A stretch of 64,000 bases of DNA, taken from the NCBI RefSeq assembly GCF_000269865.1, contig NZ_AKKV01000030.1, positions 1 through 64,000 of the forward strand. Direction: 5' to 3'. Made by a program: the position numbers and the translations under genes. This document shows, one piece after another, positions 17,548-26,967 of this stretch. The notes below the pieces were generated by a model. The model was given only the letters and a program-made list of their open reading frames with translations, made no database searches and had not been told where the DNA came from. This DNA comes from Fictibacillus macauensis ZFHKF-1. GTDB taxonomy: Bacteria > Bacillota > Bacilli > Bacillales > Fictibacillaceae. Position 1 is the stretch's first letter; each line of letters begins with the position of its first letter.

Positions 17548-19293
17548 TTAATCAAAAGCCTGCACGTTAAATAAATTATAATAGGCTCCTTCTTGTCGCA
17601 TTAAGGCACTATGTGTGCCGCTTTCCGCAATCTGTCCATCGATAATAACCACAATGCGATCAGCATGGGTAATAGTCGCTAAGCGATGGGCTACGATAAA
17701 TGTTGTTCGATCCTTTGCCAACGTTTCTAACGATTCTTGGATTAAATGCTCGCTTTCTAAGTCGAGCGCTGACGTCGCTTCATCCAAAATTAAAAGAGGT
17801 GGATTTTTCAAAAATACACGGGCAATCGCTAATCGTTGCTTTTGACCACCTGATAATTTCACGCCCCGTTCTCCAATTTTCGTATCATAGCCTTGAGGTA
17901 AACCGAGAATAAAGTCATGTGCATTGGCTGCTTTAGCTGCGCTCACGACTTCCTCATCACTCGCTTCTGGATTCCCCATTAAAATATTTTCTTTTACCGA
18001 TTCACTAAATAGAATGTTATCTTGAAGCACCATCCCTATTTTATCGCGCAATGTTCGGACTTTATAAGAACGTATGTCGGCACCATCTAATAAAATTCTA
18101 CCGCCTGTTACGTCATAAAAACGAGGAATTAAACTCACAAGAGACGACTTACCTCCACCGCTCATTCCAACAAGCGCAATGGTTTCTCCTTTTTCTACAC
18201 TTAAATTAATATCTGTTAAAACATCCGGTTCATGATCGTTATAGCGAAACGAAACATGTTCAAAAGAAATTGCTCCGTCGACATGATCAAGAGATTCCGC
18301 ATGTTTTCCATCCTTGATATCATATTCTTCGTCCATAAATTCTACAACGCGATCCATGGATGCATGTGCTTGAGTTAGCGTAGTCGATGAATTAACGAGA
18401 CGACGCAACGGATTATATAGTCGATCCATGTAGCCAGCAAACGCCACTACTTCCCCAATCGTAATATGGCCTAAAATGGCTCGATACGCTGAAATCCCAA
18501 TAACGAGCAAAGGTGCTAAATCAGTTATTGTATTAACAACCGCAAATGTTTTCGCATTCCATGATGTTTGTGCCATTGCTTTTTCTAAAAAACGACCGTT
18601 TCGTTTATTAAATCGCTGCTGTTCGTAATCCTCCAGAGCGAAGCTCCGAATAACTGACATTCCTTGCACACGTTCATGAAGATGGCCTTGAACTTCCGCT
18701 AATGCTTGCGAGCGTTCTTTCGTTAAACCGCGAAGTCGAGCATAAAAGTATTTAACCGATCCACCGTAAAAAGGCAACATAGCAAGCGCAGCTAACGTTA
18801 GCCAACCGTCCATCGTTGCCATGATTATAATGGCAATCACAATCGTAAACATATCTAACCATACGTTCATAAGACCGGTAATTACAAAATCCTTTGTTTG
18901 TTCCACATCATTAATAACACGAGAAATGATCTCACCAGACTTATTGTTGGAATAAAAGCGAAGAGAAAGCCGTTGGATATGATGAAAGAGTTTATCACGA
19001 ATATCAAATAACACTTTACTAGCAACCCATTGTGCATAGTATTGGCGGTAATATTCGATTGGTGGACGAATAATGCCAAAAACAAATACTGCACCACCTA
19101 ATAACCAACCGAGCCGAATAAGCTTATCGGTTTCAGAGATCCCGCTTGCACTAATAATATTATCTACTACATATTTTAAAATGAGTGGAATGAGCAAAGG
19201 AATACCGAACTTCAATAACCCGATTACGATTGTCCAACTAATTTGCTTACGATATGGTTTTACAAATGATAAGTACCGTCGAATACTATTCAA
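17548..19293 (-). CDS. ygaD: ABC exporter, fused membrane and ATPase domains
   Basis: 581 aa from a TTG at 19293, which follows AAGGAAGG; B. subtilis YgaD has nearly the same length. An N-terminal ABC_membrane domain with six helices (about 20-300) is followed by an ATPase domain with Walker [10 protein letters not shown], signature KLSGGQKQR, Walker [13 protein letters not shown] and H-loop VAHRLAT. A half-transporter of the MsbA/LmrA/BmrA class that should homodimerise. Substrate unknown; lipid or drug export is typical of the family. Confidence 0.93.
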   Translation of the reverse strand: MNSIRRYLSFVKPYRKQISWTIVIGLLKFGIPLLIPLILKYVVDNIISASGISETDKLIRLGWLLGGAVFVFGIIRPPIEYYRQYYAQWVASKVLFDIRDKLFHHIQRLSLRFYSNNKSGEIISRVINDVEQTKDFVITGLMNVWLDMFTIVIAIIIMATMDGWLTLAALAMLPFYGGSVKYFYARLRGLTKERSQALAEVQGHLHERVQGMSVIRSFALEDYEQQRFNKRNGRFLEKAMAQTSWNAKTFAVVNTITDLAPLLVIGISAYRAILGHITIGEVVAFAGYMDRLYNPLRRLVNSSTTLTQAHASMDRVVEFMDEEYDIKDGKHAESLDHVDGAISFEHVSFRYNDHEPDVLTDINLSVEKGETIALVGMSGGGKSSLVSLIPRFYDVTGGRILLDGADIRSYKVRTLRDKIGMVLQDNILFSESVKENILMGNPEASDEEVVSAAKAANAHDFILGLPQGYDTKIGERGVKLSGGQKQRLAIARVFLKNPPLLILDEATSALDLESEHLIQESLETLAKDRTTFIVAHRLATITHADRIVVIIDGQIAESGTHSALMRQEGAYYNLFNVQAFD

Positions 19294-19438
19294 GTCCTCA
19301 CCTTCCTTTCTCATAAGTAAATAAACATAGTCACTTCCATTAGGTTTCCCCTTTTACCGAGGTCAATGTGTACATATCCATCATACTAAAAAATGCAAAA
19401 AGAAGGGGATATCGTGACTTATGATACTTACAGACGAA

Positions 19439-19472
19439 AAAGCACCTCATTATTTTTTGTAATGAGATGCTT
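19439..19472 (-). terminator. ygaC terminator
   Basis: Arms AAGCACCTCATTA and TAATGAGATGCTT (one mismatch) just beyond the ygaC stop codon. Confidence 0.7.
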
Positions 19473-19480
19473 ACTGATCC

Positions 19481-20008
19481 TTATCTAAATTCTAGGTAAC
19501 GCTCATACCATTGCTCAATGAACCCGGGCTCAAATGGTCCTTTACGCTGGTTAATCATGGACATTAAATCTTGAAGATTTTTCTTTATAATATAATCTAA
19601 TTCGTGTGGGTAGTTCATCATTTGCCTATGAAGGTTGTACTCATCTTCATCGAGCAAAATATATGACATGTCGGGGAATACTTTAATGTCGAGATCATAA
19701 TCTATATATTTCAGTGCTTCGTTATCCCAAATATAAGGTGTCCCCAAATTACAATAATAATAAAAGCCGTCTTGGCGAATCATTCCGATCACATTGAACC
19801 ATTGCTGCGCATTAAAATAACAAATCGCAGGTTCCCTTGTCCGCCACTGCCTTCCATCTGACTCTGTAACGAGAATCCGATCATTTCCGGCAATCACTAC
19901 GGATGAATTTCCCTTTAAAATAACCGTATCTTCCCAAGTGCGATGAAGTGTTCCGTTATGCTTGTAACTTTGTATATCAATAATACTTCCGGGTGTGGGA
20001 AAACTCAT
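19481..20008 (-). CDS. ygaC: DUF402 nucleoside tri-/diphosphate phosphatase-like protein
   Basis: 175 aa from the ATG at 20008 ([19 protein letters not shown]), about 7 nt after AGGAGAGG; the upstream frame lacks a site. The sequence follows YgaC/Ntdp closely: [30 protein letters not shown] and the metal-binding [11 protein letters not shown]...LLDEDEY. Staphylococcal Ntdp of this DUF402 family hydrolyses nucleoside tri- and diphosphates. It sits next to ygaD as in B. subtilis. Confidence 0.9.
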   Translation of the reverse strand: MSFPTPGSIIDIQSYKHNGTLHRTWEDTVILKGNSSVVIAGNDRILVTESDGRQWRTREPAICYFNAQQWFNVIGMIRQDGFYYYCNLGTPYIWDNEALKYIDYDLDIKVFPDMSYILLDEDEYNLHRQMMNYPHELDYIIKKNLQDLMSMINQRKGPFEPGFIEQWYERYLEFR

Positions 20009-20029
20009 ATGCCTCTCCTTTCTTCGCAA

Positions 20030-20373
20030 TTCCGGAAGCTAATGCGCACCAGCTTTTCCATATACCCTTTTTTAAATATAATAAAAAGACTTCGGTAACT
20101 CACTAGCTTTCCATACAATTTCGTTCATTATGTCGTCTCTCCATTAGTGTAGCCCTGCCCGGCTCTGTCCATCCCCATGAATCCTGTACTTTACGTTATT
20201 TTCTCTTCTACATTATATCGTTTTAAGAATAGTTTGGAAATGATAGTTACCCCAATTCTTGAAAAAAAGCTTGCCCATTTTTTTAGCCAAGCATTAAATA
20301 CCCGCATTATGTAGGATAAAAACCCAAAAATACCCCCTGCGCCTAAGCACAAGAGGTATTAGTGGATAGAGGG
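20030..20373. other. Intergenic region without a recognisable gene
   Basis: No ORF with a ribosome site was found. B. subtilis has ygaB in this neighbourhood, but I see no ygaB-like coding sequence here. A weak inverted repeat (AATACC.../...GGTATT, about 20328-20360) may terminate the SASP gene. Confidence 0.5.
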
Positions 20374-20535
20374 TTATTGTTGTTGTCCTTTACGAGCTTT
20401 TGCTCCAGCGTTTTTTTGACGCATGTTTTGTGCGTCAGTTTCGCTAGCGAATTCAGCGCCGTATTGGCCAGCTTGGGACTGTTGGTTTTGTTGCATTGCA
20501 TTTTGAGCGTTTTTCTTGTTCGCTTTTTTGTCCAT
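20374..20535 (-). CDS. sspE: Short gamma-type small acid-soluble spore protein
   Basis: 53 aa starting MDKKANKKNAQNAMQQNQ, with QAGQYGAEFASETDAQNMRQ and a Lys/Gln-rich end. The GQYGAEFASETD block is the gamma-SASP repeat containing the EF(A/S).E region cut by the germination protease GPR. B. subtilis SspE has two such repeats in 84 aa; only one is present here. GTGGAGGTG precedes the ATG. It is a forespore amino-acid reserve protein that does not bind DNA. The place next to yfhS and ygaC matches sspE. Confidence 0.9.
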   Translation of the reverse strand: MDKKANKKNAQNAMQQNQQSQAGQYGAEFASETDAQNMRQKNAGAKARKGQQQ

Positions 20536-20698
20536 GAATATCACCTCCACGAACCTTAATGTAACCGGTCTCTTTTTGTTTTATGTAACCATTTTTTTAC
20601 TCCAAACGCGATCTATATTTTCCCTTAAAGAGGAGGATTGTGTTTCTTATTAGTCGGGTACTCTACTTACTATAAGGACATGAAAGGAGAGGAACTAC

Positions 20699-20923
20699 AT
20701 GTATGTTGGTCGGGATTTAACACAATTAGGAATGATGTCTAAAAAAGAATGGAGCGATGTTGAGCTTGCCCACTTTCATTCGTCATTTCAACAAATAACA
20801 CCGTTTCTAAATGCAGAGGGTGTAGCCATTCATCGCGATATTATAGAGGAGATCAAGGCTCGTGGTGGACTTGCCTCCAGTGAAGCAAGTTATGAACACG
20901 GTACGATTACACCTGCCGATTAA
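20699..20923 (+). CDS. yfhS: YfhS-like small protein
   Basis: A 74-aa soluble protein beginning MYVGRDLTQLGMMSKKEW and containing HSSFQQITPFLNAEGVAIHR and IIEEIKARGG. From memory this matches the YfhS family, which lies between the mutY region and sspE in B. subtilis. A strong AAGGAGAGG site precedes the ATG. Function unknown. Confidence 0.75.
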   Translation: MYVGRDLTQLGMMSKKEWSDVELAHFHSSFQQITPFLNAEGVAIHRDIIEEIKARGGLASSEASYEHGTITPAD

Positions 20924-20939
20924 AACCACTAAAAGAAAA

Positions 20940-20972
20940 AGTAGGATGAGACAAACCATGTCCCATCCTACT
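20940..20972. terminator. Terminator between yfhS and the SDR gene
   Basis: Arms AGTAGGATGAGACA (20940-20953) and TGTCCCATCCTACT (20959-20972), one mismatch, between convergent genes. Confidence 0.8.
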
Positions 20973-20975
20973 GTA

Positions 20976-21734
20976 TTAAAAGTTACTTTTAGATTGTCCA
21001 CCATCGACATTAAGCGTGGCTCCACTTACCCAAGAAGCTCGTTTTGATGCAAGAAATACAACTGTATTTGCGATTTCTTCTACGGTACCAAAGCGCCCTG
21101 CAGGGATGCTTTGTTCTACGAATGTCTTAATTTTTTCAGGATTTTCTTCCAATCGTTTTTGCCAATTTCCTGTAGGATGAAGTACTGATCCTGGCGCGAC
21201 ACCACAAACACGAATGCCTTGCCCTATTAATTCATCTGCCAATGATTTAGTAAAAGAAATCATGGCTGCTTTACTAGCATTATACGTAGGTTTCCCACCT
21301 GCTTCGCGTCCGAAAACAGAGGAAATGTTAACAATCACACCTTCGTTATGAGTCATCATCGTTGTTGCAGCAAGCTTACTCATAGCGACTGCCGATAAAA
21401 AATTCAATTGAAGGGACTCTTCAAATTGTGCAAGTGGCGTGTTCATACTGTCTGTTCCGTTGCTTCCACCAGCATTATTTATTAACACATCAATCGTACC
21501 AAAGCGGTCAAGAAAGGCATCGATAAGTGCTTGACGATCCTGTTCGTTCGTTACATCACCTTGAAAAATTTCTAATGATGGTATCTGTTGTTTCGCTTCC
21601 TGAAGAGACGTTTCATTGCGTCCACAAATACCAACTTGTGCCCCCTCTTCTAGAAAAAGCTTGGCAATACCTAGGCCAAGCCCTTTGGAACCTCCTGTAA
21701 CAAGCACTTTTTTTCCGTCTAATCCTAAATTCAT
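20976..21734 (-). CDS. Short-chain dehydrogenase/reductase
   Basis: A 252-aa classical SDR with the NAD(P) motif TGGSKGLG (about 15-22), NNAG, catalytic Ser in NISSV and the Tyr-x-x-x-Lys in YNASK. A C-terminal VSGATLNVDGG is common in 3-oxoacyl-ACP-reductase-like SDRs. It starts directly after the mutY stop codon, with its ribosome site inside mutY. In B. subtilis the enoyl reductase fabL lies here, but this sequence does not look like FabL. Substrate unknown. Confidence 0.85.
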   Translation of the reverse strand: MNLGLDGKKVLVTGGSKGLGLGIAKLFLEEGAQVGICGRNETSLQEAKQQIPSLEIFQGDVTNEQDRQALIDAFLDRFGTIDVLINNAGGSNGTDSMNTPLAQFEESLQLNFLSAVAMSKLAATTMMTHNEGVIVNISSVFGREAGGKPTYNASKAAMISFTKSLADELIGQGIRVCGVAPGSVLHPTGNWQKRLEENPEKIKTFVEQSIPAGRFGTVEEIANTVVFLASKRASWVSGATLNVDGGQSKSNF

Positions 21735-22826
21735 TTACTCCACCTCTTTAGCTAATTTTATTATTTTTTGGTGAGAGACAGAAAAAGGATATTGCTCCAT
21801 TTCACTGAGTGTGACCCACCGTAAATCTTCTTGTTCTCTTCCTTTAGTATGTGCATATCCTGTAAACAATTGAATGTCCCATTTCAAATGCGAAAAAATA
21901 TGGGAGATCCGACTGATTGCTTCACCGATTGTTGCTTCAACTTCCCACTCACTTTCTAAGAAAGAGACAAGCGTCTGTTCTTCATCCTTCCCTCGATAGC
22001 GCACTGGTAAGTTGGGGAATTCCCATAAGTTAGCTAGCAATCCTTCACTAGGTCGGCGATGAATTAAATAGCGTCCTTCTTGATTGCGTAATAAAACAGC
22101 AGCAAGATCAACGGTTTTCACTTTTATTTTCTTTACTTTAACAGGTAGTTCTTTTTGCCGTCCTTGTTCAAAGGCGCGACAATGTGCTTGCACAGGACAA
22201 AGAAGACAAGCAGGTGATTGTGGTGTACAAATTAAAGCACCAAGCTCCATTAACGCTTGATTAAAAGAGGAAGGGTCTTCTTTACTAATTAGTTCGCGAA
22301 CAAGTGTTTCAAATAGTACACGAGTTTTTGCTTTTGCAATATCATCTTCCACAATTAAGATTCGCGATAATACCCGCATAACATTCCCATCTACTGCAGG
22401 TTCTGGAATTCCATAAGCAATACTTAAAATAGCACCAGCAGTATAGGGACCTACACCTTTTAATTTTGAAATTTTTTCAGGAGAAGAAGGTACCTGTCCA
22501 CCATAGCTTGTTGATACTTCTTTGACAGCGGTTTGTAAATTACGAACTCGGGAATAATAACCTAAACCTTCCCATGCTTTTAAAACCTTTTCTTCCTCTG
22601 CTTGAGCTAAATGTTCTAAAGTAGGAAATTGGGCTAAAAAGCGTTGAAAGTAAGGAATGACCGTATCCACTCTCGTTTGTTGGAGCATAATTTCTGATAC
22701 CCATACTTTATAAGGATCCTGGTCTTTTCGCCAAGGTAGATCACGTTTATTGTCCTTATACCATGAAATAAGATCTTCTCGAAACGCTTCAATCGGAAAA
22801 GACGCTGTAATTTCAGCTACACTCAT
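21735..22826 (-). CDS. mutY: A/G-specific adenine glycosylase MutY
   Basis: 363 aa from the ATG at 22826, which overlaps the stop of the preceding gene as ATGA and follows GGGAG. An HhH-GPD domain with catalytic Glu45 (SEIMLQQT), the hairpin [12 protein letters not shown] and Asp146 (PAVDGNV) is followed by the [4Fe-4S] loop C-x6-C-x2-C-x5-C ([17 protein letters not shown]) and a NUDIX-like C-terminal domain that recognises 8-oxoG. It removes adenine mispaired with 8-oxoguanine. Confidence 0.96.
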   Translation of the reverse strand: MSVAEITASFPIEAFREDLISWYKDNKRDLPWRKDQDPYKVWVSEIMLQQTRVDTVIPYFQRFLAQFPTLEHLAQAEEEKVLKAWEGLGYYSRVRNLQTAVKEVSTSYGGQVPSSPEKISKLKGVGPYTAGAILSIAYGIPEPAVDGNVMRVLSRILIVEDDIAKAKTRVLFETLVRELISKEDPSSFNQALMELGALICTPQSPACLLCPVQAHCRAFEQGRQKELPVKVKKIKVKTVDLAAVLLRNQEGRYLIHRRPSEGLLANLWEFPNLPVRYRGKDEEQTLVSFLESEWEVEATIGEAISRISHIFSHLKWDIQLFTGYAHTKGREQEDLRWVTLSEMEQYPFSVSHQKIIKLAKEVE

Positions 22827-23143
22827 CGGTTCACACTCCCTTGTGGTAGAAATGCCCAACAGTGTATTTTTCCCACCCCTCCATGAATAAGGGAATGGAG
22901 TTCTCCATAAACAGCATGATTTTCTTGAAGCCTTTGTGCTTTGATGGTTTTGTAAGCCTCAATACTACTGACATCAAAGCTTTCAACGTACAAAAAAGGT
23001 TGATCATATGCTTTCATCCAGGAAAGGTTCGTAATACCCGCTTTTTTCATTTCAAAAAGCACCCTTTCCATTTGACTTTCATATTGTTCAATGACATGTT
23101 CTTTAATTTTATATTCAATAAATACGCTTATTCTTTGCTTCAT
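22823..23143 (-). CDS. Small protein of unknown function, coupled to mutY
   Basis: A 106-aa soluble protein starting [22 protein letters not shown] with a ferredoxin-like alpha/beta pattern ([18 protein letters not shown]) that recalls dimeric alpha-beta barrel (NIPSNAP/ABM-type) proteins. Its TGA overlaps the mutY ATG, which implies a coupled operon and makes the gene very likely real. I do not recognise the family. Confidence 0.65.
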   Translation of the reverse strand: MKQRISVFIEYKIKEHVIEQYESQMERVLFEMKKAGITNLSWMKAYDQPFLYVESFDVSSIEAYKTIKAQRLQENHAVYGELHSLIHGGVGKIHCWAFLPQGSVNR

Positions 23144-23205
23144 TTCTCTAACCTCACTACAATAAGATAAAGCCTGTACACACTATAACATAGGAGGTGG
23201 GTGTA

Positions 23206-24201
23206 ATGGATACTGGAACCCATATCGTTATGGGACTCGGACTTGGCGGATTAGCCATGTTAGATCCGGTAGTTTCCGCTGACCCAATCACCGCCCAAGC
23301 TGTTTTAATTGGAACGCTTGTAGGCTCACAGGCACCAGATTTTGATACAATTCTTAAGTTAAAAAATAACGCTGTTTATATACGCAACCATCGCGGTATT
23401 ACTCATTCGGTGCCTGCTCTATTGATTTGGCCTGCTCTGCTTGCTCCTTTTATTCATTTGTTCTTTCCAGAAAGCAACGGCTTGCACCTTTGGCTGTGGA
23501 CATCGATTGCCGTGATCATTCATGTATTTGTTGATATCTTTAATGCTTATGGAACACAAGCGCTGTATCCTTTTTCAAAACGGTGGGTAGCACTTGGTGT
23601 TATCAATATTTTTGATCCTTTTATTTTCATTACACATCTCGTTGCCTTAGCACTATGGTATGTTGGTTTTCAGCCTGGAATTATTTTCGCAGCTCTCTAT
23701 GTGCTTTTAATCGCTTACTATATCGCCAGAATTTGGAGCCGTCATCGCGTTGCACGAGCAGTGGCAACACAAATACCTGAAACGAAAGATGTCATTATAT
23801 CACCGTCTTTAAAATGGAGTCACTATCACATTGCCGTAAAAACGAAACGTCAGTTTTTCGTCGCCAATATGACACATGGTGTTTTAACAATTCTTGATAC
23901 GTTTGATCGAATGGCAATTCCTAATACGCCGATTATGCACGCAGCTATGAACGATAAAAACATCTCCGCTTTTTTATCGTTCTCCCCTGTTTATCGTTGG
24001 GAGGCAGAACGAAATTCGTTAGGCTACGAGGTGCGCTTTATCGATCTTCGCTATCGTAGCAAAGGTCATTACCCATTCGTGGCACTCGTGCAACTGGATC
24101 ATCAACTTAAGTGTGTTACTTCTTATACAGGGTGGGTTTACAGCGAAGATCGTTTGCGTAAAAAAATGGACATAACGCCATCCAAGCTTATAAAAAATTA
24201 G
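23206..24201 (+). CDS. yfhP: YfhP family membrane-bound metal-dependent hydrolase
   Basis: 331 aa from the ATG at 23206 (MDTGTHIVMGLGLGG), 8 nt after AGGAGGTG. The N-terminal YdjM-type domain has DTGTH, GSQAPDFDT, NHRGITHSVPAL and HVFVDIFNAYGT, carrying the His/Asp ligands of the family, spread over four to five membrane helices. The C-terminal 130 aa are soluble. It is divergent from the mutY operon, as in B. subtilis. The substrate is not known. Confidence 0.88.
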   Translation: MDTGTHIVMGLGLGGLAMLDPVVSADPITAQAVLIGTLVGSQAPDFDTILKLKNNAVYIRNHRGITHSVPALLIWPALLAPFIHLFFPESNGLHLWLWTSIAVIIHVFVDIFNAYGTQALYPFSKRWVALGVINIFDPFIFITHLVALALWYVGFQPGIIFAALYVLLIAYYIARIWSRHRVARAVATQIPETKDVIISPSLKWSHYHIAVKTKRQFFVANMTHGVLTILDTFDRMAIPNTPIMHAAMNDKNISAFLSFSPVYRWEAERNSLGYEVRFIDLRYRSKGHYPFVALVQLDHQLKCVTSYTGWVYSEDRLRKKMDITPSKLIKN

Positions 24202-24235
24202 TGATGAGGTTTATTTACGCCTCATCACTTTTTTG
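24200..24235. terminator. Bidirectional terminator between yfhP and yfhJ
   Basis: Arms AGTGATGAGG (24200-24209) and CCTCATCACT (24220-24229), followed by TTTTTTT on the plus strand. It overlaps the last codons of yfhJ. Confidence 0.85.
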
Positions 24236-24473
24236 TTAAATGCTTAAATCTTCCTTCGTATAAGTGAAGTTTACTTCCGTAACTGTTAATCCACTGAATA
24301 ACCATTGCTTCCGTTTTGCCTTTTCCTTCATAGCCATACCCAGCCTTAGCACGGGTTGTTTCAAAATCCTCCCAAAGTCCTTCAATCCAACTTCTTGCCT
24401 CCTCATACGTTAAATCATGGTTTCTATTCATAAGCTCTCGCGTTAATGTTTCAAACTGCTTTTCCATTTTCAC
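24225..24473 (-). CDS. yfhJ: YfhJ family small protein (WVELL domain)
   Basis: An 82-aa soluble protein with the family core ARSWIEGLWEDFETTRAKAG and a C-terminal VIQWINSYGSKLH. This matches the WVELL-domain family represented by YfhJ. It is divergent from sspK as in B. subtilis. Function unknown. Confidence 0.85.
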   Translation of the reverse strand: MKMEKQFETLTRELMNRNHDLTYEEARSWIEGLWEDFETTRAKAGYGYEGKGKTEAMVIQWINSYGSKLHLYEGRFKHLTKK

Positions 24474-24510
24474 TTTCCTCCATATCCAATATTTAATGCA
24501 TTATTTCATT

Positions 24511-24540
24511 ACATGAAAGGCGATTATTCCACTCATACTA
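24511..24540 (+). promoter_or_regulatory. SigG-like promoter of sspK
   Basis: CATACTA (24534-24540) is the -10 sequence typical of forespore SigG promoters. ACATG (24511-24515), 18 nt upstream, is close to the -35 motif GHATR. It lies about 30 bp before the sspK start. Confidence 0.55.
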
Positions 24541-24571
24541 AGAGGGAAACCGATTATAAGGAGGGCTTACA

Positions 24572-24730
24572 TTGCGAAATAAAGCAAGCAACTTTCCCCA
24601 TCGGATTTCCTTCTCAGGTGAACCGAGAGCAAAAGAAGAACATTCTTCTAAGCGTAGTGATGGATCAATTCGCGACCGTCCACAGGAGCGAATGTTTTCA
24701 TCCAATCGGCACCGAGATGATACTCACTAA
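24572..24730 (+). CDS. sspK: K-type small acid-soluble spore protein
   Basis: A 52-aa basic protein with a TTG start 5-6 nt after AAGGAGGGC: MRNKASNFPHRISFSGEPRA, then KRSDGSIRDRPQERM. The blocks RNK..NFP, F.GEPRAK and SDGS...PQERM match SspK, which sits beside yfhJ in B. subtilis. Minor forespore protein. A longer frame at 24513-24758 in another phase is an artefact. Confidence 0.88.
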   Translation: MRNKASNFPHRISFSGEPRAKEEHSSKRSDGSIRDRPQERMFSSNRHRDDTH

Positions 24731-24801
24731 CTCTTTCGGTTATGGATTGCTCTCTTAGCCAAGAAGTGCTGCATCCAAACACGTAAAGCGTTAGTAGAAT
24801 T

Positions 24802-24833
24802 AAGAAAGAAGCGGCTTATACCGCTTCTTTCTC
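24802..24833. terminator. Terminator between sspK and yfhH
   Basis: Arms AAGAAAGAAGCGG and CCGCTTCTTTCTC around CTTATA, close to the yfhH stop codon; it can serve both convergent genes. Confidence 0.75.
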
Positions 24834-24838
24834 TTTCA

Positions 24839-25156
24839 TTAAGGACGAGTCACTTCCAACAATGCAATTGGAAATGCTTCTAGCTCATGTGAGCTATTAC
24901 GATAACCCCAAGCAAAAATACCATTCATATACAGTATTTTAAATGATGAGCTTGCATCACTACTAATCGTATACGTTTCACCTGCTATAAATACAGAAGG
25001 ATCTAATAAATAAGATTTTGCCATCGTAATTTTTCGTTCATAAACAGCAAATTCGCTTACCATCCCCATTTGTTCTGCTTTTTGCGCTTTAGCGTGTAAC
25101 TGTGCAATTTCTGCCTTAATCTCTGCTTCTGACATTTCACTATATCTTTTCTCCAT
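24839..25156 (-). CDS. yfhH: YfhH family protein (DUF1811)
   Basis: A 105-aa protein with an N-terminal coiled-coil (EMSEAEIKAEIAQLHAKAQK) and a C-terminal SH3-like beta part containing LDPSVFIAGETYTI and FAWGYR. This matches DUF1811/YfhH. It is found next to recX and sspK in B. subtilis. Function unknown. Confidence 0.88.
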   Translation of the reverse strand: MEKRYSEMSEAEIKAEIAQLHAKAQKAEQMGMVSEFAVYERKITMAKSYLLDPSVFIAGETYTISSDASSSFKILYMNGIFAWGYRNSSHELEAFPIALLEVTRP

Positions 25157-25232
25157 GAAAGCCCTCCGTTCTGCTTCTTACAGTATAATAGACATTGTAA
25201 TGGAAGCCAAACATATGAGAGGTGAGAACGAC

Positions 25233-25904
25233 ATGAAACAAGCTGTCATTATAACAGGTGGAGGCTCCGGATTAGGAGCAGCTTTAGCATCGGAATTTGC
25301 TAACAAGTATAAAGTTATTCTTGTTGGTCGAACAGAAGAAACGTTACAACAGCAATCAGTAAGGTTAGCTAAGGCTGGTGCTGATGTAGAGTATTATGTG
25401 TGTGATATGTCTTGTGAGCAAGATGTATCTTCACTTTTTTCAGTGATTTTGACGAATAATCACGTTCAATTTTTAATTAATAATGCTGGTACAGGAATAT
25501 TTGGACCTTTAGAATCCATGACGGCCTTCGACGTGGAACAGATGTTAAATAGTAATATAAAAGGGACCATCTATCCTACAATGGCCCTTCTTCCTTATTT
25601 CAAACAACATCAATCCGGTCAGATTATGAACATCATTTCTACGGCCGGTTTACGAGGAAAAGTTAATGAGACAGTCTACTGCGCTTCAAAATTTGCTGTA
25701 CGCGGCTTTACAGAGAGCTTGCAAAAAGAAACTGAAAATACGGGAATCAATGTAACAGCCGTTTATATGGGCGGTATGAATACTCCTTTTTGGGACCATT
25801 CTCAGCATATTGCTGATAAGACGCGCTTAAAAGATCCTAAGATGGTTGCACACAAAATATATGAGGAAGCAGACGGCCGACCAGAAATTTTTATTGATCG
25901 ATAA
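25233..25904 (+). CDS. Short-chain dehydrogenase/reductase
   Basis: 223 aa from the ATG at 25233, preceded by GAGGTGAGAA; the frame extends upstream without a site. NAD(P) motif TGGGSGLG, NNAG, catalytic STAG with YCASK. A short C-terminus (PEIFIDR) suggests a simple SDR of the YqjQ/short oxidoreductase class. It ends inside the last codons of convergent recX (14-bp overlap). Substrate unknown. Confidence 0.85.
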   Translation: MKQAVIITGGGSGLGAALASEFANKYKVILVGRTEETLQQQSVRLAKAGADVEYYVCDMSCEQDVSSLFSVILTNNHVQFLINNAGTGIFGPLESMTAFDVEQMLNSNIKGTIYPTMALLPYFKQHQSGQIMNIISTAGLRGKVNETVYCASKFAVRGFTESLQKETENTGINVTAVYMGGMNTPFWDHSQHIADKTRLKDPKMVAHKIYEEADGRPEIFIDR

Positions 25905-26703
25905 CCCCTGAATTCAATACTTCCTCAATAAGTGCTATTGGAAAGCCTTTTCCGTACAAGTGCTGCTTCATTTTCATGGTGTATTGCATTCCTGAAAATT
26001 TTTTGTAGCGCTTGTGCGCTTTTGTAGCTTGCTTTATAAGCGCCTCTCGCTCTTCTGAATGAGACATTTCAAAGTCTACCGCGGTCATCGCCTCGTTAAT
26101 AACCTCTTTTGAAAATCCTTTTTGCAAAAGTTGTAACATGACTTTATTTTTTCGTTCATGTTGTGATTGTCCTTTTGTTTGCGCCGCTTTTTTTTCCGCA
26201 AAGGCAGCTGCAGTATCAACCTGCTCTTGCCAAGAATACTCTGATAATGCCACTTGAACAATGCGTTCAGAAACACCCTTTTGTAGAAGTTCACGCGAAA
26301 TAATAACCGGACCTTTATTGCTTGTATTCTTTTTCGTGCGAACGAGCATTTTAGCAAATTCTTCATCATTTACATAACCATATTGCGCTAACTTTTGCAA
26401 AATGGCTGCAATCGCTTCTTCACTGTATTCTTGTTTTTTCAATAAATCTGCAATTTCTTGTTGTGAACGCATTCGAAATGATAAAAACCGAAGAGCCTGA
26501 TTAAAGCCTTTTTTGATTGCATCGTCGTGCAAAATGGTCGTCATTTCCTTAGCATCAATGGTCATTCCTTTGTTTAATTTATAAGCAATAAGAATATCCG
26601 CATCGACACTAAAAGCATATTCCTCTCCAGCTCCTTGATCTATATATACATTGAACCGTTCGGTATTTTTCTTTTGCGTTGTAATCTTCGTAATGACTGC
26701 CAT
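25891..26703 (-). CDS. recX: Recombination regulator RecX
   Basis: 270 aa from the ATG at 26703 (MAVITKITTQKK), after GAGGTG. An N-terminal beta domain is followed by RecX three-helix repeats (ALRFLSFRMRSQQEI, YVNDEEFAKMLV, LLQKGVSERIVQVAL). RecX binds RecA filaments and modulates recombination and SOS. Equivalent to yfhG, next to yfhF and yfhH in B. subtilis. Confidence 0.93.
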   Translation of the reverse strand: MAVITKITTQKKNTERFNVYIDQGAGEEYAFSVDADILIAYKLNKGMTIDAKEMTTILHDDAIKKGFNQALRFLSFRMRSQQEIADLLKKQEYSEEAIAAILQKLAQYGYVNDEEFAKMLVRTKKNTSNKGPVIISRELLQKGVSERIVQVALSEYSWQEQVDTAAAFAEKKAAQTKGQSQHERKNKVMLQLLQKGFSKEVINEAMTAVDFEMSHSEEREALIKQATKAHKRYKKFSGMQYTMKMKQHLYGKGFPIALIEEVLNSGVIDQ

Positions 26704-26763
26704 ATGAATCACCTCATGTATCTAGTGTAGCATAGGACGTCAGTCTACAATTCAAACTTAAGA

Positions 26764-26967
26764 TTAACAACATCGTTTAGCAGATGCACCATATCGCTGA
26801 TCTAAAAAGTCTTTAAAGAATTCCGCTTCTGTCGGCGGAATAATGGACGGATCACTTTCCTGTAAATGTTGGACATAGGCTTTATAATCCGGAAAGTTAG
26901 ATACTCCCTTCCCAATATTCCGCAATGCCCGACATCCTTGCTTTACTTTTTTCATAAAGGTAGGCAA
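26764..26967 (-). CDS. YbdD/YjiX family protein (DUF466)
   Basis: A 67-aa protein with a TTG start 6 nt after GAGGTG and directly after the cstA stop codon. The family pattern is IGKGVSNFPDYKAYVQHLQE and a C-terminal RCC. YbdD/YjiX proteins accompany CstA/BtsT pyruvate transporters and are needed for their activity in enterobacteria. A stop-start junction with cstA supports co-translation. Confidence 0.85.
   Translation of the reverse strand: MPTFMKKVKQGCRALRNIGKGVSNFPDYKAYVQHLQESDPSIIPPTEAEFFKDFLDQRYGASAKRCC

Noticed and set aside
20976-21734. Enoyl-ACP reductase FabL
   Set aside because: B. subtilis has fabL at this place, but the sequence has the usual S-YxxxK triad of ordinary SDRs and lacks FabL-like features.
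24513-24758. 81-codon plus-strand frame
   Set aside because: It is out of phase with sspK (24572-24730), which has a strong ribosome site and clear SspK motifs.
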